Positions 8,181 to 16,787 are shown, counted from the first letter of the stretch. The stretch is 64,000 nt of DNA from Anaeromyxobacter soli (GCF_022808855.1 NZ_JAKZLF010000006.1:62001-126000); one strand, 5' to 3'. Notes: generated by a model from the sequence alone, not told the origin. A program made the numbers and translations.

Positions 8181-8984
8181 ATGCACGACCCCACCCACCA
8201 TGCGACCGGGCGCATGCCCGTCCTCTTCGTGGGCCACGGCAATCCCATGAACGCGATCGAGGACAACGCGTGGAGCCGCGGCTTCCGGGCGCTCGCAGCG
8301 GAGCTCCCCCGGCCGAAGGCGATCCTCTCGATCTCCGCGCACTGGTACGTGGACGGCACCTACACCACCGCGAACGACCGCCCCGAGACCCTCCACGACT
8401 TCGGCGGCTTCCCCGAGGAGCTCTACCGCGTCCGCTACCCGGCGCCCGGCGACGTCGCGCTGGCGCGGCACGTGGTCGGGCTCGTGGGCGAGCGGCGGTC
8501 GTCGCCGAGCCTGGAGTGGGGGCTCGATCACGGGACCTGGAGCGTGCTCGTGCACCTCCGGCCCGAGGCGGACCTCCCCGTCGTCCAGCTCAGCGTCGAC
8601 GGCCGGCTCGCTCCGAACGAGCACCTCGCCATCGGACGCGCCCTCGCGCCGCTTCGCGACGAGGGGGTGCTCGTCATGGGCAGCGGCAACGTCGTCCACA
8701 ACCTGCGTCACGCGTTCTCGGCGTGGTCCCGCGGAGACACGACGACGCCGGACTGGGCGCGCGCGTTCGACGCCGAGGTCGCGGACGCCGTGTCGCGCCA
8801 CGATCGGACGGCCCTCGCCGGCCTGCTCGAGAGCGACCTCGGGCAGGCGGCGCATCCCACCCCCGACCACTACCTCCCGCTCCTGTACGCGGTCGGCGCG
8901 AGCGACCCCGGGGAGCCGGTGCGCTTCCCCATCGTGGGGTTCGACATGGCGTCGCTGTCGATGCGGTCGGTGGTGCTCGGCTGA
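8181..8984 (+). CDS. LigB-family extradiol ring-cleavage dioxygenase (YgiD/DODA-like)
   Basis: 267-residue Fe/Zn-dependent class III extradiol dioxygenase related to 4,5-DOPA dioxygenase. Conserved motifs: PVLFVGHGNPMN (metal His), ILSISAHWYVDG (second metal His), ETLHDFGGFPEELY, LEWGLDHGTWSVL and MGSGNVVHNL. I chose ATG 8181 because AAAGG lies 11 bases upstream; an in-frame ATG at 8163 overlapping the hemerythrin stop is the alternative and adds six residues. Third gene of the YceI operon. An aromatic substrate fits with an aromatic-sensing (V4R) regulator next door, but the substrate is not known. Confidence 0.85.
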   Translation: MHDPTHHATGRMPVLFVGHGNPMNAIEDNAWSRGFRALAAELPRPKAILSISAHWYVDGTYTTANDRPETLHDFGGFPEELYRVRYPAPGDVALARHVVGLVGERRSSPSLEWGLDHGTWSVLVHLRPEADLPVVQLSVDGRLAPNEHLAIGRALAPLRDEGVLVMGSGNVVHNLRHAFSAWSRGDTTTPDWARAFDAEVADAVSRHDRTALAGLLESDLGQAAHPTPDHYLPLLYAVGASDPGEPVRFPIVGFDMASLSMRSVVLG

Positions 8985-9016
8985 GGATCGCTTCCCTTCC
9001 CCATCCTGCCCTCCTG

Positions 9017-9044
9017 CGTGACCGCGCCGGTCACAGTGTGGCCG
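9017..9044 (+). promoter_or_regulatory. 28-base upstream element, copy A (cupredoxin)
   Basis: Starts CGTGACC, contains an inverted repeat GTGACCG / CGGTCAC separated by three bases, and ends GTGTGGCCG. 19 of its 28 positions are identical in copies B (10286) and C (32189), with no gaps. It begins 89 bases upstream of the sigma-54 promoter of the cupredoxin gene. Interpreted as the binding site of an enhancer-binding protein. Confidence 0.7.
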
Positions 9045-9105
9045 GCCGCTCCCCTCCGCTGCGGCCGCCGCCCGGGGAATACGGGCCCGTTCGCGCGAAT
9101 TTGGT

Positions 9106-9121
9106 CGGCACGCCTCCTGCT
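9106..9121 (+). promoter_or_regulatory. Sigma-54 promoter of the cupredoxin gene
   Basis: CGGCACG, four bases, CTGCT: 10 of 12 consensus positions, GG at 9107-9108 and GC at 9119-9120, spacing 12. The predicted start is near 9132, about 50 bases before the ATG at 9182. Confidence 0.75.
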
Positions 9122-9181
9122 ATCAGCCCCTCCGAACCGCGTCCGCCCAGGCGAACGCACATCCGACTGGAGAAGTCCCCG

Positions 9182-9610
9182 ATGACCACCAAGTCCTTCC
9201 TCCTGCCCGTCGCGGCCGCGTTCGCCTTCGCGGCGGCGCCGGCGCTCGCCCAGCACGATCACGGCTCCATGCACGGCTCCATGCACGAAGGCGCGGCGCC
9301 CGCGAGCGCGGCGCAGGGCATCGCCGAGGGCACGGTCGCGAACGGCGTCCGCACGGTGAACCTCACCGTCACGGACAACGGCTTCGAGCCGTCGAAGGTG
9401 AAGGCGAAGAAGGGCGAGAAGCTGCGCCTCGTCGTGACGCGCAAGACGAACAGCACGTGCGCGAAGGAGATCGTCATCAAGGACCACGGCATCAACCAGC
9501 CGCTGCCGCTCGACAAGGCGGTCACGGTCGAGCTCGTGCCGGCGAAGTCGGGCGAGATCCGCTTCGCGTGCGGCATGGACCACGTCAGCGGCGTGGTCTT
9601 CGTCCCGTAA
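9182..9610 (+). CDS. Periplasmic cupredoxin-like copper protein
   Basis: 142 residues: signal peptide (KSFLLPVAAAFAFAAAPALA, cleavage before QHDHG), a His/Met-rich N-terminus of the mature protein (DHGSMHGSMHEG), then one cupredoxin domain. Candidate copper ligands are the Cys in NSTCAKEIVIKDHG and the Cys/Met of RFACGMDHVSG, matching the Cupredoxin_1 family rather than classical plastocyanin. Likely to buffer or carry copper in the periplasm. It is a single-gene unit with its own sigma-54 promoter, upstream element and a strong terminator, just ahead of the Cus efflux operon that has the same control elements. Confidence 0.82.
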   Translation: MTTKSFLLPVAAAFAFAAAPALAQHDHGSMHGSMHEGAAPASAAQGIAEGTVANGVRTVNLTVTDNGFEPSKVKAKKGEKLRLVVTRKTNSTCAKEIVIKDHGINQPLPLDKAVTVELVPAKSGEIRFACGMDHVSGVVFVP

Positions 9611-9620
9611 CGCTCCGATC

Positions 9621-9649
9621 GGCCCGGCGCGGAGGTCTCGCGCCGGGCC
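9621..9649 (+). terminator. Strong terminator after the cupredoxin gene
   Basis: Perfect 11-base inverted repeat (9621-9631 and 9639-9649) with a seven-base loop, followed by the pyrimidine/T-rich stretch TCGTCTTCTC. It also separates the cupredoxin gene from the convergent gene ending at 9706. Confidence 0.75.
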
Positions 9650-9705
9650 GTCGTCTTCTCTCCGAGCTGCCGCGGCCCGACCTCCTCGCCGGCCGCGAGC
9701 GCCGC

Positions 9706-10056
9706 CTACTTCGCTTCCTTGCCGCGCAGCCGGTGGTAATCGGCCATCGTCTTCGCGTCCGCCGCCAGCTTGTCCGCGTCCTTGGCGAGCTGCGCGCAGT
9801 GCTTCTCCATCGTCGCGACGTCCTTGGGATCGCCCCGAGACTTCTTGTACTCCGCCGCCATCTTCCGGTGGATGTCGGCTTCCTTCCGCCACTCCGCCGC
9901 GTTCTCGTCGTAGATCTTCGCGAGCGCCGCGTGATCGGCCGGCGTCTCCGGCAACTTCATCATGCGGTCCTCGCGCGTGGGGTCGGCCGCAAGCCCCACG
10001 CTCGTCGAGATCAGGGCTGCCAGGAGCCCTGCCAGCATCACTGCCACGAGTCTCAT
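9706..10056 (-). CDS. Small helical periplasmic protein, unknown function
   Basis: 116 residues with a signal peptide (MRLVAVMLAGLLAALISTSVGLA) and a mature part predicted to be almost entirely helical, with a spaced His/Met/Cys pattern: HAALAKIYDENA, ADIHRKMAAEY, MEKHCAQLAKDA, MADYHRL. AGGAGG sits eight bases before the ATG at 10056. I do not recognise a named family. Proteins of this build (repeated A-x-x-H-x-x-M-A helices) occur beside metal efflux pumps, and this one lies between the cupredoxin gene and the divergent CusCBA operon, so a metal-binding periplasmic role is a guess. No sigma-54 promoter was found for it. Confidence 0.65.
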   Translation of the reverse strand: MRLVAVMLAGLLAALISTSVGLAADPTREDRMMKLPETPADHAALAKIYDENAAEWRKEADIHRKMAAEYKKSRGDPKDVATMEKHCAQLAKDADKLAADAKTMADYHRLRGKEAK

Positions 10057-10285
10057 GACTTCCTCCTGTTCCGGCGCGATCGCCTCCCCGCCGCTCCGCC
10101 TCACCCCGCGCCGCTCCTACCGGTACACCAGGGCGATCCCGATCTCTTTCCTGCATCAAGCGGGCGACACGGCGCCACTCCCGGTGGATTCCCCCGGGCG
10201 GCCGAGCCACGCGGAGCTTGCGGTCGCGACACCGAGACAGCCGGGGTGAGGGGCCTCACGCCGGCCGTCGGCCCGACCTCCGAGG

Positions 10286-10313
10286 CGTGATCCGCCGGGT
10301 TACGGTGTGGCCG
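10286..10313 (+). promoter_or_regulatory. 28-base upstream element, copy B (CusCBA operon)
   Basis: Starts CGTGATCC, has GGGTTAC in the middle and ends GTGTGGCCG; aligns without gaps to copies A and C. It begins 110 bases upstream of the operon's sigma-54 promoter, 21 bases (two helical turns) further than copy A. It lies in the 371-base divergent intergenic region 10057-10427, which otherwise holds only the promoter at 10396. Confidence 0.65.
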
Positions 10314-10395
10314 CGCTGGCCGGGGCGACCGGCCCCGGGGCGCCTCCGGCCGCGCGGAGGGCCGCCGTTTCGCGCGATCCGCGCTCGGCCGGCCA

Positions 10396-10411
10396 TGGCA
10401 TGCCAGGTGCT
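10396..10411 (+). promoter_or_regulatory. Sigma-54 promoter of the CusCBA operon
   Basis: TGGCATG, four bases, GTGCT: 10 of 12 consensus positions, GG at 10397-10398 and GC at 10409-10410, spacing 12. The predicted start near 10421-10423 leaves only about six bases before the ATG at 10428 and would leave most of the GGGGG ribosome site outside the mRNA, so either translation begins at a later codon or the initial message is nearly leaderless. Confidence 0.65.
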
Positions 10412-10427
10412 AAAGGGGGCAGCGACC

Positions 10428-11885
10428 ATGCAACCACACGATCCGACGGGCCACCCGCGACGACTTCTCGTGCGAGCGATGGCCGCCCTGCTCCTCCTCG
10501 CGCCTCAGGCGCGCGCGGACGCGCCGGCCGGGGCGGGCGCAGGCCTCGTGCTCCCGAGCGATCCGGTGCTCGCGGGCCTCCTCGAGCAGAGCCTCGCGGC
10601 TCGCCCCGAGCTCCGCCAGGCCGACGCCGCCGCGCGCGCCGAGCGAGAGCGCATCCCCCAGGCCGGCGCGCTGCCCGATCCCGTGCTGACCCTCGGGATC
10701 CAGAACGACGGCTTCGGCGAGATCATGGTCGGGAAGATGGAGACGAGCTTCTACCAGGTGATGGTGAGCCAGGGCCTCCCCTGGCCCGGCAAGCGCGGCC
10801 TGCGCACCGACGTCGCGCGCCTCGCCGCCGACGAGGCCGGCGCCTCGCTCTCCCGCGCCCGCCTGACGACGGAGGCCGACGTCCGCCGCGCCTACCTCGA
10901 CCTCCTGCTCGCGCGGGATCGGCTGGACCTGCTCGCGCGCCTCGAGGGGATCTGGACCACGTCGGCCGGCTTCGCGCGGTCGCGCTACGAGTCCGGCGAG
11001 GGCGCCCAGTCCGACGTGCTCCGCGCCCAGCTCGAGCTGAACCGGCTGCGCCAGCGGCGCTTCGGCCTCGAGGCGCAGGAGCGGACCGCGGTCCAGACGT
11101 TGAACCGGCTGCGCGGCAGCCCCGTCGACGAGCCCATCCCGACCTCGACGAGCGTGCGCGACCTCACGCTCCCGGAGCTCCCTGCCGTCGACGCCGCGCT
11201 CGCGGACGCGCTCGCGCGCAGCCCGGAGCTGGCCCAGGCGAGGCTCGGGTCGGCGCGGGCGGAGAAGTCCGTCGCGCTCGCGCGGCGCGAGCGGTTCCCC
11301 GATCTGAGCGTGAACGCCGGCGTCATGCCGCGCGGGCAGCTCGAGCCGATGTGGCTGGCGAGCGTCTCCATCGGGTTGCCGGTGTGGTCGCACCGGAAGC
11401 AGAACCGCGCGGTCGCCGAGAGCGCGGCGCGGGCCGAGGCCGGCGCGAGCGCCGCCCAGGCGATCGAGCAGGTCCTCCGGCTGCGCGTCGCCGAGCGCCG
11501 CACGGCCTACGCGGCGGTCGCGGACACCGCCCGCCTCTTCCGCGAGGGCCTGCTCGTCCAGTCGCGCGCGACCGCCGAGAGCACGCTCGCGCAGTACCGC
11601 GTCGGCAAGGTCACCTTCGCCTCCGTGCTCGAGGCGAACGCCGGCTACGTCGCGGACGAGGACGGGTTCCTCGGGGCGGTCGCCGAAGCGCAGCGGATCG
11701 CCATCGGCGAGGCGGAGGTGAGCCTGGATCCGGTGGGCGCCCCGGGCGCCGGCGGAGCGATGGCGACGGGCGGGGTGCCCGGGGCGGGCGCCGCGGGCGG
11801 CGGAGGCGCGGGGGTGGCGAGCGCGGCGGCCGCGCCCTCCGCGGCGGCGGCCTCCTCGTCCGGCTCGATGACCTCAGGGATGTGA
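10428..11885 (+). CDS. cusC: Outer membrane efflux protein (CusC/TolC family)
   Basis: 485-residue outer-membrane channel of a tripartite metal efflux pump. Signal peptide near residues 10-31 (RRLLVRAMAALLLLAPQARA), then the two-fold repeated TolC helical/beta architecture: LLEQSLAARPELRQADAAA and ALADALARSPELAQARLGSA are the paired domain starts, each ending in a barrel strand segment (GLPWPGKR; SIGLPVWSHRKQ). The last 60 residues are Gly/Ala/Ser-rich low complexity. The ATG at 10428 is the first of the frame with a purine-rich site. An in-frame GTG near 10470 would give a more conventional signal peptide and would fit the predicted transcription start better. First gene of cusC-cusB-cusA. 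Confidence 0.85.
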   Translation: MQPHDPTGHPRRLLVRAMAALLLLAPQARADAPAGAGAGLVLPSDPVLAGLLEQSLAARPELRQADAAARAERERIPQAGALPDPVLTLGIQNDGFGEIMVGKMETSFYQVMVSQGLPWPGKRGLRTDVARLAADEAGASLSRARLTTEADVRRAYLDLLLARDRLDLLARLEGIWTTSAGFARSRYESGEGAQSDVLRAQLELNRLRQRRFGLEAQERTAVQTLNRLRGSPVDEPIPTSTSVRDLTLPELPAVDAALADALARSPELAQARLGSARAEKSVALARRERFPDLSVNAGVMPRGQLEPMWLASVSIGLPVWSHRKQNRAVAESAARAEAGASAAQAIEQVLRLRVAERRTAYAAVADTARLFREGLLVQSRATAESTLAQYRVGKVTFASVLEANAGYVADEDGFLGAVAEAQRIAIGEAEVSLDPVGAPGAGGAMATGGVPGAGAAGGGGAGVASAAAAPSAAAASSSGSMTSGM

Positions 11886-11899
11886 GACACGGAGAAACG

Positions 11900-13495
11900 A
11901 TGAACACCGAGACGAACCACCCGAGCCCCGCTCACCGCCGCACCTTCGGCCTGCCTGCGCTCGTGCTCGCCGTCCTCGCCACCGCGGCGGTCGCCGGCGG
12001 CGCCGGCTTCTTCGTGGCGACGCGCGGGACCGGCGACGGCCACGCCCACGCCGGCGCGGCCACGGCGGCGAAGGAGCAGTGGCAGTGCCCCATGCACCCG
12101 AGCATCGTCCAGGACCACCCCGGCGACTGCCCGATCTGCGGCATGAAGCTCGTCAAGGTCGAGGCGGCCGGGGCCGGCGCCGCGCCGAAGAGCAGCGCGC
12201 CCACCGCCCCGCAGAAGGACCAGTGGCAGTGCCCCATGCACCCGAGCATCGTCCAGGACCACCCCGGCGACTGCCCGATCTGCGGCATGAAGCTCGTGAA
12301 GGTGGAGGGGACCGGCGCCGGCGCCGGTGAGCCGGACGAGCCCGCACCCGAGGGGCTCTCGGCGGTCACCATCGACGCCGCGCGCCAGCAGCTCATCGGG
12401 CTCAGGGTGGCGCACGCCGAGCGCGGAGCCGTGGGCGGGTCGTGGCGCACGAGCGGCCGGGTGGCGGTCGACGAGACCCGCGTGCACCACGTGAACGTGA
12501 AGTTCTCCGGCTTCATGGAGAAGGTCTACGCGGACTTCATCGGGCGCCCCGTGAAGGCGGGGGAGCCCCTCTACTCGATCTACAGCCCCGAGCTCCTCGC
12601 CGCGCAGCAGGAGTACCTCCTCGCGCTCGACACGCGGAAGCGGCTCGCGGCGTCGGGCGGCATGAGCACGGACGGCGACGCCCTCGTCGCCGCCGCGCGC
12701 CGCAAGCTCGAGCTGTGGGACGTGCCGCGCTCGGAGATCGCCCGCATCGAGCGCACCGGCGAAGCCACGCGCACCCTCACGTTCTACTCGCCGGCCGGGG
12801 GCGTCCTGACCAAGAAGGACGTGGTCCCGGGGATGCGGGTGAACGCGGGCGACATGCCCTTCGAGATCGTGGATCTCTCGCGCGTGTGGGTGCTCGCCGA
12901 CGCGTACGAGTCCGACCTCCGGCACGTGAAGGTCGGCACGCCCGCCACGCTCGCGTTGAAGGCGTTCCCGAACCGCACCTTCAACGGGCGCGTGGCGTTC
13001 ATCGACCCGCTCCTCGATCCGAAGAGCCGCACGGCGAAGGTGCGGGTGGAGGTCCCGAACCCCAAGGGCGAGCTCAAGCCGGAGATGTTCGGGGAGGTGG
13101 TGTTCCAGGGGACGAGCCGCGAGGGCGTGCGGATCCCCGCGGACGCCGTCATCCACTCGGGGACGAAGAGCGTCGTCTTCGTCGCGCGCGGGGACGGCAA
13201 GTTCCAGCCGCGCGAGGTGCAGCTCGGCGACGGCGACGCCGCGTTCGTCGAGGTGGTCTCCGGGGTCGAGGCGGGCGAGGGGGTCGTGACCCGCGCCAAC
13301 TTCCTCGTCGACTCGGAGTCCCGCCTGCGCGCGTCGCTCGCGGCCCTCGCGTCCCCGGACGCGGCCGCGCCCGCGAGCGCCGGGCACGCGGGCCACGGCG
13401 GCGCCACGGCCGCGCCGCCCCCCTCCAGCCCGGCGCCGGCCGCCGCCGAACCCGCGGCGCCCGCCGCGAACCCGCACGCGGGACACGGACGGTAG
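11900..13495 (+). CDS. cusB: CusB-type periplasmic adaptor with two heavy-metal-binding domains
   Basis: 531-residue membrane fusion protein of a Cu/Ag RND pump. N-terminal membrane anchor (about 14-38). Two tandem heavy-metal-binding domains, each WQCPMHPSIVQDHPGDCPIC plus GMKL, at about 60-87 and 108-135. Then the adaptor core: lipoyl/hairpin region (GFMEKVYADFIGRPVKAGEPL, SPELLAAQQEYL), beta-barrel (VWVLADAYESDLRHVKVG, PNRTFNGRVAFIDPLLDP) and a His-rich C-terminus (HAGHGG, NPHAGHGR). Most CusB proteins have at most one such metal domain; here the two are identical and encoded by a 77-base perfect repeat. ATG at 11900 follows CGGAGAAACG. Confidence 0.92.
   Translation: MNTETNHPSPAHRRTFGLPALVLAVLATAAVAGGAGFFVATRGTGDGHAHAGAATAAKEQWQCPMHPSIVQDHPGDCPICGMKLVKVEAAGAGAAPKSSAPTAPQKDQWQCPMHPSIVQDHPGDCPICGMKLVKVEGTGAGAGEPDEPAPEGLSAVTIDAARQQLIGLRVAHAERGAVGGSWRTSGRVAVDETRVHHVNVKFSGFMEKVYADFIGRPVKAGEPLYSIYSPELLAAQQEYLLALDTRKRLAASGGMSTDGDALVAAARRKLELWDVPRSEIARIERTGEATRTLTFYSPAGGVLTKKDVVPGMRVNAGDMPFEIVDLSRVWVLADAYESDLRHVKVGTPATLALKAFPNRTFNGRVAFIDPLLDPKSRTAKVRVEVPNPKGELKPEMFGEVVFQGTSREGVRIPADAVIHSGTKSVVFVARGDGKFQPREVQLGDGDAAFVEVVSGVEAGEGVVTRANFLVDSESRLRASLAALASPDAAAPASAGHAGHGGATAAPPPSSPAPAAAEPAAPAANPHAGHGR
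12077..12297 (+). repeat. 77-base perfect direct repeat inside cusB
   Basis: 12077-12153 and 12221-12297 are identical base for base, 144 bases apart, and code for the two heavy-metal-binding domains (CPMHP...CPICGMKL). The absence of silent differences points to a recent in-frame duplication or ongoing gene conversion. Confidence 0.95.
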
Positions 13496-13501
13496 CGCCC
13501 C

Positions 13502-16500
13502 ATGATCAAGCGAATCATCCGCTTCTCGGCGGAGAACCGGTACCTCGTCATCGCCGCCACGATCGTCGCCCTCATGGGCTCGGTCTGGGCGATGCGGAAC
13601 ATCCCGCTCGACGCGCTGCCGGATCTCTCCGACACCCAGGTGATCGTCTACTCGCGCTGGGACCGGAGCCCGGACATCATCGAGGACCAGGTCACCTATC
13701 CCATCACCACCGCGCTCCTCGGCGCGCCGAAGGTGAAGGCGATCCGCGGCTTCTCGGACTTCGGGTTCAGCTACGTCTACGTCATCTTCGAGGACGGGAC
13801 CGACATGTACTGGGCGCGAACGCGCGTCCTCGAGTACCTGTCGAAGATCACCTCCCAGCTCCCGCAGGACGTGAAGGTGGAGCTCGGCCCCGACGCGTCG
13901 AGCGTCGGCTGGGTGTACCAGTACGCGCTCGTCGACCGCAGCGGACAGCACTCGTCGGACGAGCTGCGCTCGTTCCAGGACTGGTTCCTGCGCTACTCCG
14001 TCCAGAGCGTCCCCGGCGTCTCCGAGGTCGCGACGGTGGGCGGACAGGTCCGCCAGTACCAGATCACCGTGAACCCGAACGCCCTCGCCTCGTACAAGCT
14101 GCCGCTCGAGGCGGTGATCAACGCGGTCCGCAAGGGCAACAACGACGTGGGGGGGCGCCTCGTCGAGTTCAGCGGCCGCGAGTACATGGTCCGCGGCCGC
14201 GGCTACGTGAAGAACATCTCGGACCTCGAGAGCCTCGTCTTGCGCTCGGAGGGCGGCACGCCCGTGCTCGTGAAGGACGTCGCCACGGTCGCGCTCGGGC
14301 CCGAGATGCGCCGCGGCGTGGCCGACCTCGACGGCGAGGGCGACGTCGTCGGCGGCATCGTGGTGATGCGCCAGGGCGAGAACGCGCTCAACGTCATCAA
14401 GCGCATCGAGAAGAAGCTCGAGGAGGTGAAGCCCTCGCTGCCGAAGGGCGTCGAGGTGGTGACGACCTACGACCGGTCGGAGCTCATCGACCACGCCATC
14501 GAGACGGTGAAGGGGAAGCTCGTCGAGGAGATCGTCATCGTCTCGATCATCATCCTCATCTTCCTCTGGCACGTCCCCTCCGCCATCATCCCCATCGTCA
14601 CCATCCCGGTGTCCGTCGCGCTCGCGTTCATCCCCATGTACGCGATGGGCCTCAACGCGAACCTGATGTCGCTCGCGGGCATCGCCATCTCCATCGGCGT
14701 GCTCGTGGACGGCGCCATCGTCGAGGTGGAGAACGCCTACAACAAGATCCACCACTGGGTGAAGGACGGGAAGAAGGGCGACTTCCACCACGTCCGGCTC
14801 GAGGCGCTCCTCGAGGTGGGGCCAGGCGTCTTCTTCTCGCTCCTCGTGATCGCGGTCGCGTTCATGCCCGTGTTCACGCTGGTGGACCAGGAGGGCCGGC
14901 TCTTCCGCCCGCTCGCCTACTCGAAGAACCTGGCGATGGCGATCGCGGCGTTCCTCGCCATCACGCTCGACCCCGCGATGCGGATGCTGTTCGCGCGCAT
15001 CGACGAGTTCAGGTTCCGGCCGCGCTGGCTCGCCTGGATCGCGAACCAGGCGCTGGTCGGGAAGTACTACTCGGAGGAGGCGCACCCGATCTCGAAGCTC
15101 CTCCACCGGCTCTACGAGCCGCCCTGCCGGTTCGTGCTCCGCCACCCGAAGGCGACCATCGCGGCGAGCATCGCCCTCGTCCTCACCACGATCCCGGTGT
15201 ACCTGTCGCTCGGCTCCGAGTTCATGCCGCCGCTGCGGGAGGGGACGATCCTCTACATGCCCTCCGCGGTCGAGCCCGGCATGTCCGTCGCGGAGGCCCA
15301 GAAGGCGCTGCAGGTCCAGGACAAGATCCTGAAGACGTTCCCCGAGGTGGAGCGCGTGTTCGGCAAGGCCGGCCGCGCCAACACCTCCACCGACCCGGCG
15401 CCCTTCACGATGATGGAGACCACCATCATCCTGAAGCCCGAGTCCGAGTGGCGGGAGGCGCCGCGCTGGTACTCCTCCTGGGCGCCCGAGTGGGCGAAGT
15501 CCCTGCTCCGGCCGTTCTGGCGCGATCGCATCACGCAGGAGGAGCTCGAGAACGAGATGAACGCGAGGCTCCAGCTCCCCGGCATCTCGAACGCCTGGAC
15601 GATGCCGATCAAGGGGCGCCTCGACATGCTCTCGACCGGCATCCGCACGCCCGTGGGGATCAAGATCAGCGGCGCGGATCTCGCGACCATCGAGCGCGTG
15701 GCGAAGGAGACCGAGGCCATCATCCAGAAGGTCCCCGGCACCCGCAGCGCCTATGCCGAGCGCGTCGCGGGCGGCTACTTCCTCGACTTCGTCCTGAAGC
15801 GCGAGCAGCTCGCCCGCTACGGGCTCACCGTCGACGACGCGAACATGATGGTGATGACGGCCGTGGGCGGGGACAACCAGTCCACCACGGTGGAGGGGCG
15901 CGAGCGCTACGGCATCAACGTGCGCTACGCCCGCGACTACCGCGAGGACCTGTCGGCGCTGCGACGGGTGCTCCTGCCGCTGCCCGGCGGCCAGGGCCAG
16001 ATCCCGATGGAGGAGATCGCCGACGTCGTGCTCGCGCAGGGCCCGTCGATGATCCGAGACGAGAACGGGCTCCTCGCCGGCTACGTGTACGTGGACTTCG
16101 ACACCTCGAAGATCGACGTGGGCTCGTACGTGACGGAGGCGAAGAAGGCGGTGGCGGCGGGGCTGAAGCTCCCGACCGGCTACAGCATGGTCTGGAGCGG
16201 CCAGTACGAGAACATGCTGCGCGTGAAGGAGCGCCTGAAGCTCATCATTCCGCTGACGCTCGTGCTCATCTTCGGGCTGCTGTACATGAACACGAAGTCG
16301 TCGTTCAAGGCCACGCTCGTCATGGCTGCGGTGCCGTTCTCGGCGGTCGGCGCGGTGTGGCTCCTGTGGGCGCTCGGCTACAACGTCTCGATCGCGGTGT
16401 GGGTCGGGCTCATCGCGCTCATGGGGCTCGACGCCGAGACGGGAGTGTTCATGCTCCTCTTCCTCGACCTCTCCCACGACGAGTACAAGGCGAAGGGCCT

Positions 16501-16780
16501 GCTCCGCACGAGGCGCGACCTCGTCGAGGCCATCGTCCACGGCGCCGTGAAGCGCGTGCGGCCCAAGGCCATGACGGTGTTCGCCGCGATGATCGGCCTC
16601 TTGCCGATCATGTGGTCGGTCGGCACCGGCGCGGATCTCATGAAGCGCATCGCCGCGCCCATGATCGGCGGCCTCGTGACCTCGTTCCTGATGGAGCTGC
16701 TCGTCTACCCCGCGGTGTACTACCTGTGGAAGAAGAAGGAAGTGAGCGACGAGGACACGATCACGGCGGTCGCCGCCTGA
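13502..16780 (+). CDS. cusA: CusA-type Cu(I)/Ag(I) RND efflux transporter
   Basis: 1092-residue inner-membrane proton-driven pump of the heavy-metal (HME) RND class. It begins MIKRIIRFSAENRYLVI and has the family-defining loop DALPDLSDTQVIVYSRW, the porter domain signature GFSDFGFSYVYVIFEDGTD, and two sets of six membrane helices, the first with SLAGIAISIGVLVDGAIVEVENAY. The second half contains METTIILKP and GIRTPVGIKISG as in CusA/SilA. Multiple Met residues in the periplasmic and membrane regions fit Cu(I)/Ag(I) relay. Six bases separate it from cusB. An imperfect hairpin follows at 16788. Confidence 0.94.
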   Translation: MIKRIIRFSAENRYLVIAATIVALMGSVWAMRNIPLDALPDLSDTQVIVYSRWDRSPDIIEDQVTYPITTALLGAPKVKAIRGFSDFGFSYVYVIFEDGTDMYWARTRVLEYLSKITSQLPQDVKVELGPDASSVGWVYQYALVDRSGQHSSDELRSFQDWFLRYSVQSVPGVSEVATVGGQVRQYQITVNPNALASYKLPLEAVINAVRKGNNDVGGRLVEFSGREYMVRGRGYVKNISDLESLVLRSEGGTPVLVKDVATVALGPEMRRGVADLDGEGDVVGGIVVMRQGENALNVIKRIEKKLEEVKPSLPKGVEVVTTYDRSELIDHAIETVKGKLVEEIVIVSIIILIFLWHVPSAIIPIVTIPVSVALAFIPMYAMGLNANLMSLAGIAISIGVLVDGAIVEVENAYNKIHHWVKDGKKGDFHHVRLEALLEVGPGVFFSLLVIAVAFMPVFTLVDQEGRLFRPLAYSKNLAMAIAAFLAITLDPAMRMLFARIDEFRFRPRWLAWIANQALVGKYYSEEAHPISKLLHRLYEPPCRFVLRHPKATIAASIALVLTTIPVYLSLGSEFMPPLREGTILYMPSAVEPGMSVAEAQKALQVQDKILKTFPEVERVFGKAGRANTSTDPAPFTMMETTIILKPESEWREAPRWYSSWAPEWAKSLLRPFWRDRITQEELENEMNARLQLPGISNAWTMPIKGRLDMLSTGIRTPVGIKISGADLATIERVAKETEAIIQKVPGTRSAYAERVAGGYFLDFVLKREQLARYGLTVDDANMMVMTAVGGDNQSTTVEGRERYGINVRYARDYREDLSALRRVLLPLPGGQGQIPMEEIADVVLAQGPSMIRDENGLLAGYVYVDFDTSKIDVGSYVTEAKKAVAAGLKLPTGYSMVWSGQYENMLRVKERLKLIIPLTLVLIFGLLYMNTKSSFKATLVMAAVPFSAVGAVWLLWALGYNVSIAVWVGLIALMGLDAETGVFMLLFLDLSHDEYKAKGLLRTRRDLVEAIVHGAVKRVRPKAMTVFAAMIGLLPIMWSVGTGADLMKRIAAPMIGGLVTSFLMELLVYPAVYYLWKKKEVSDEDTITAVAA

Positions 16781-16787
16781 GGAACGC

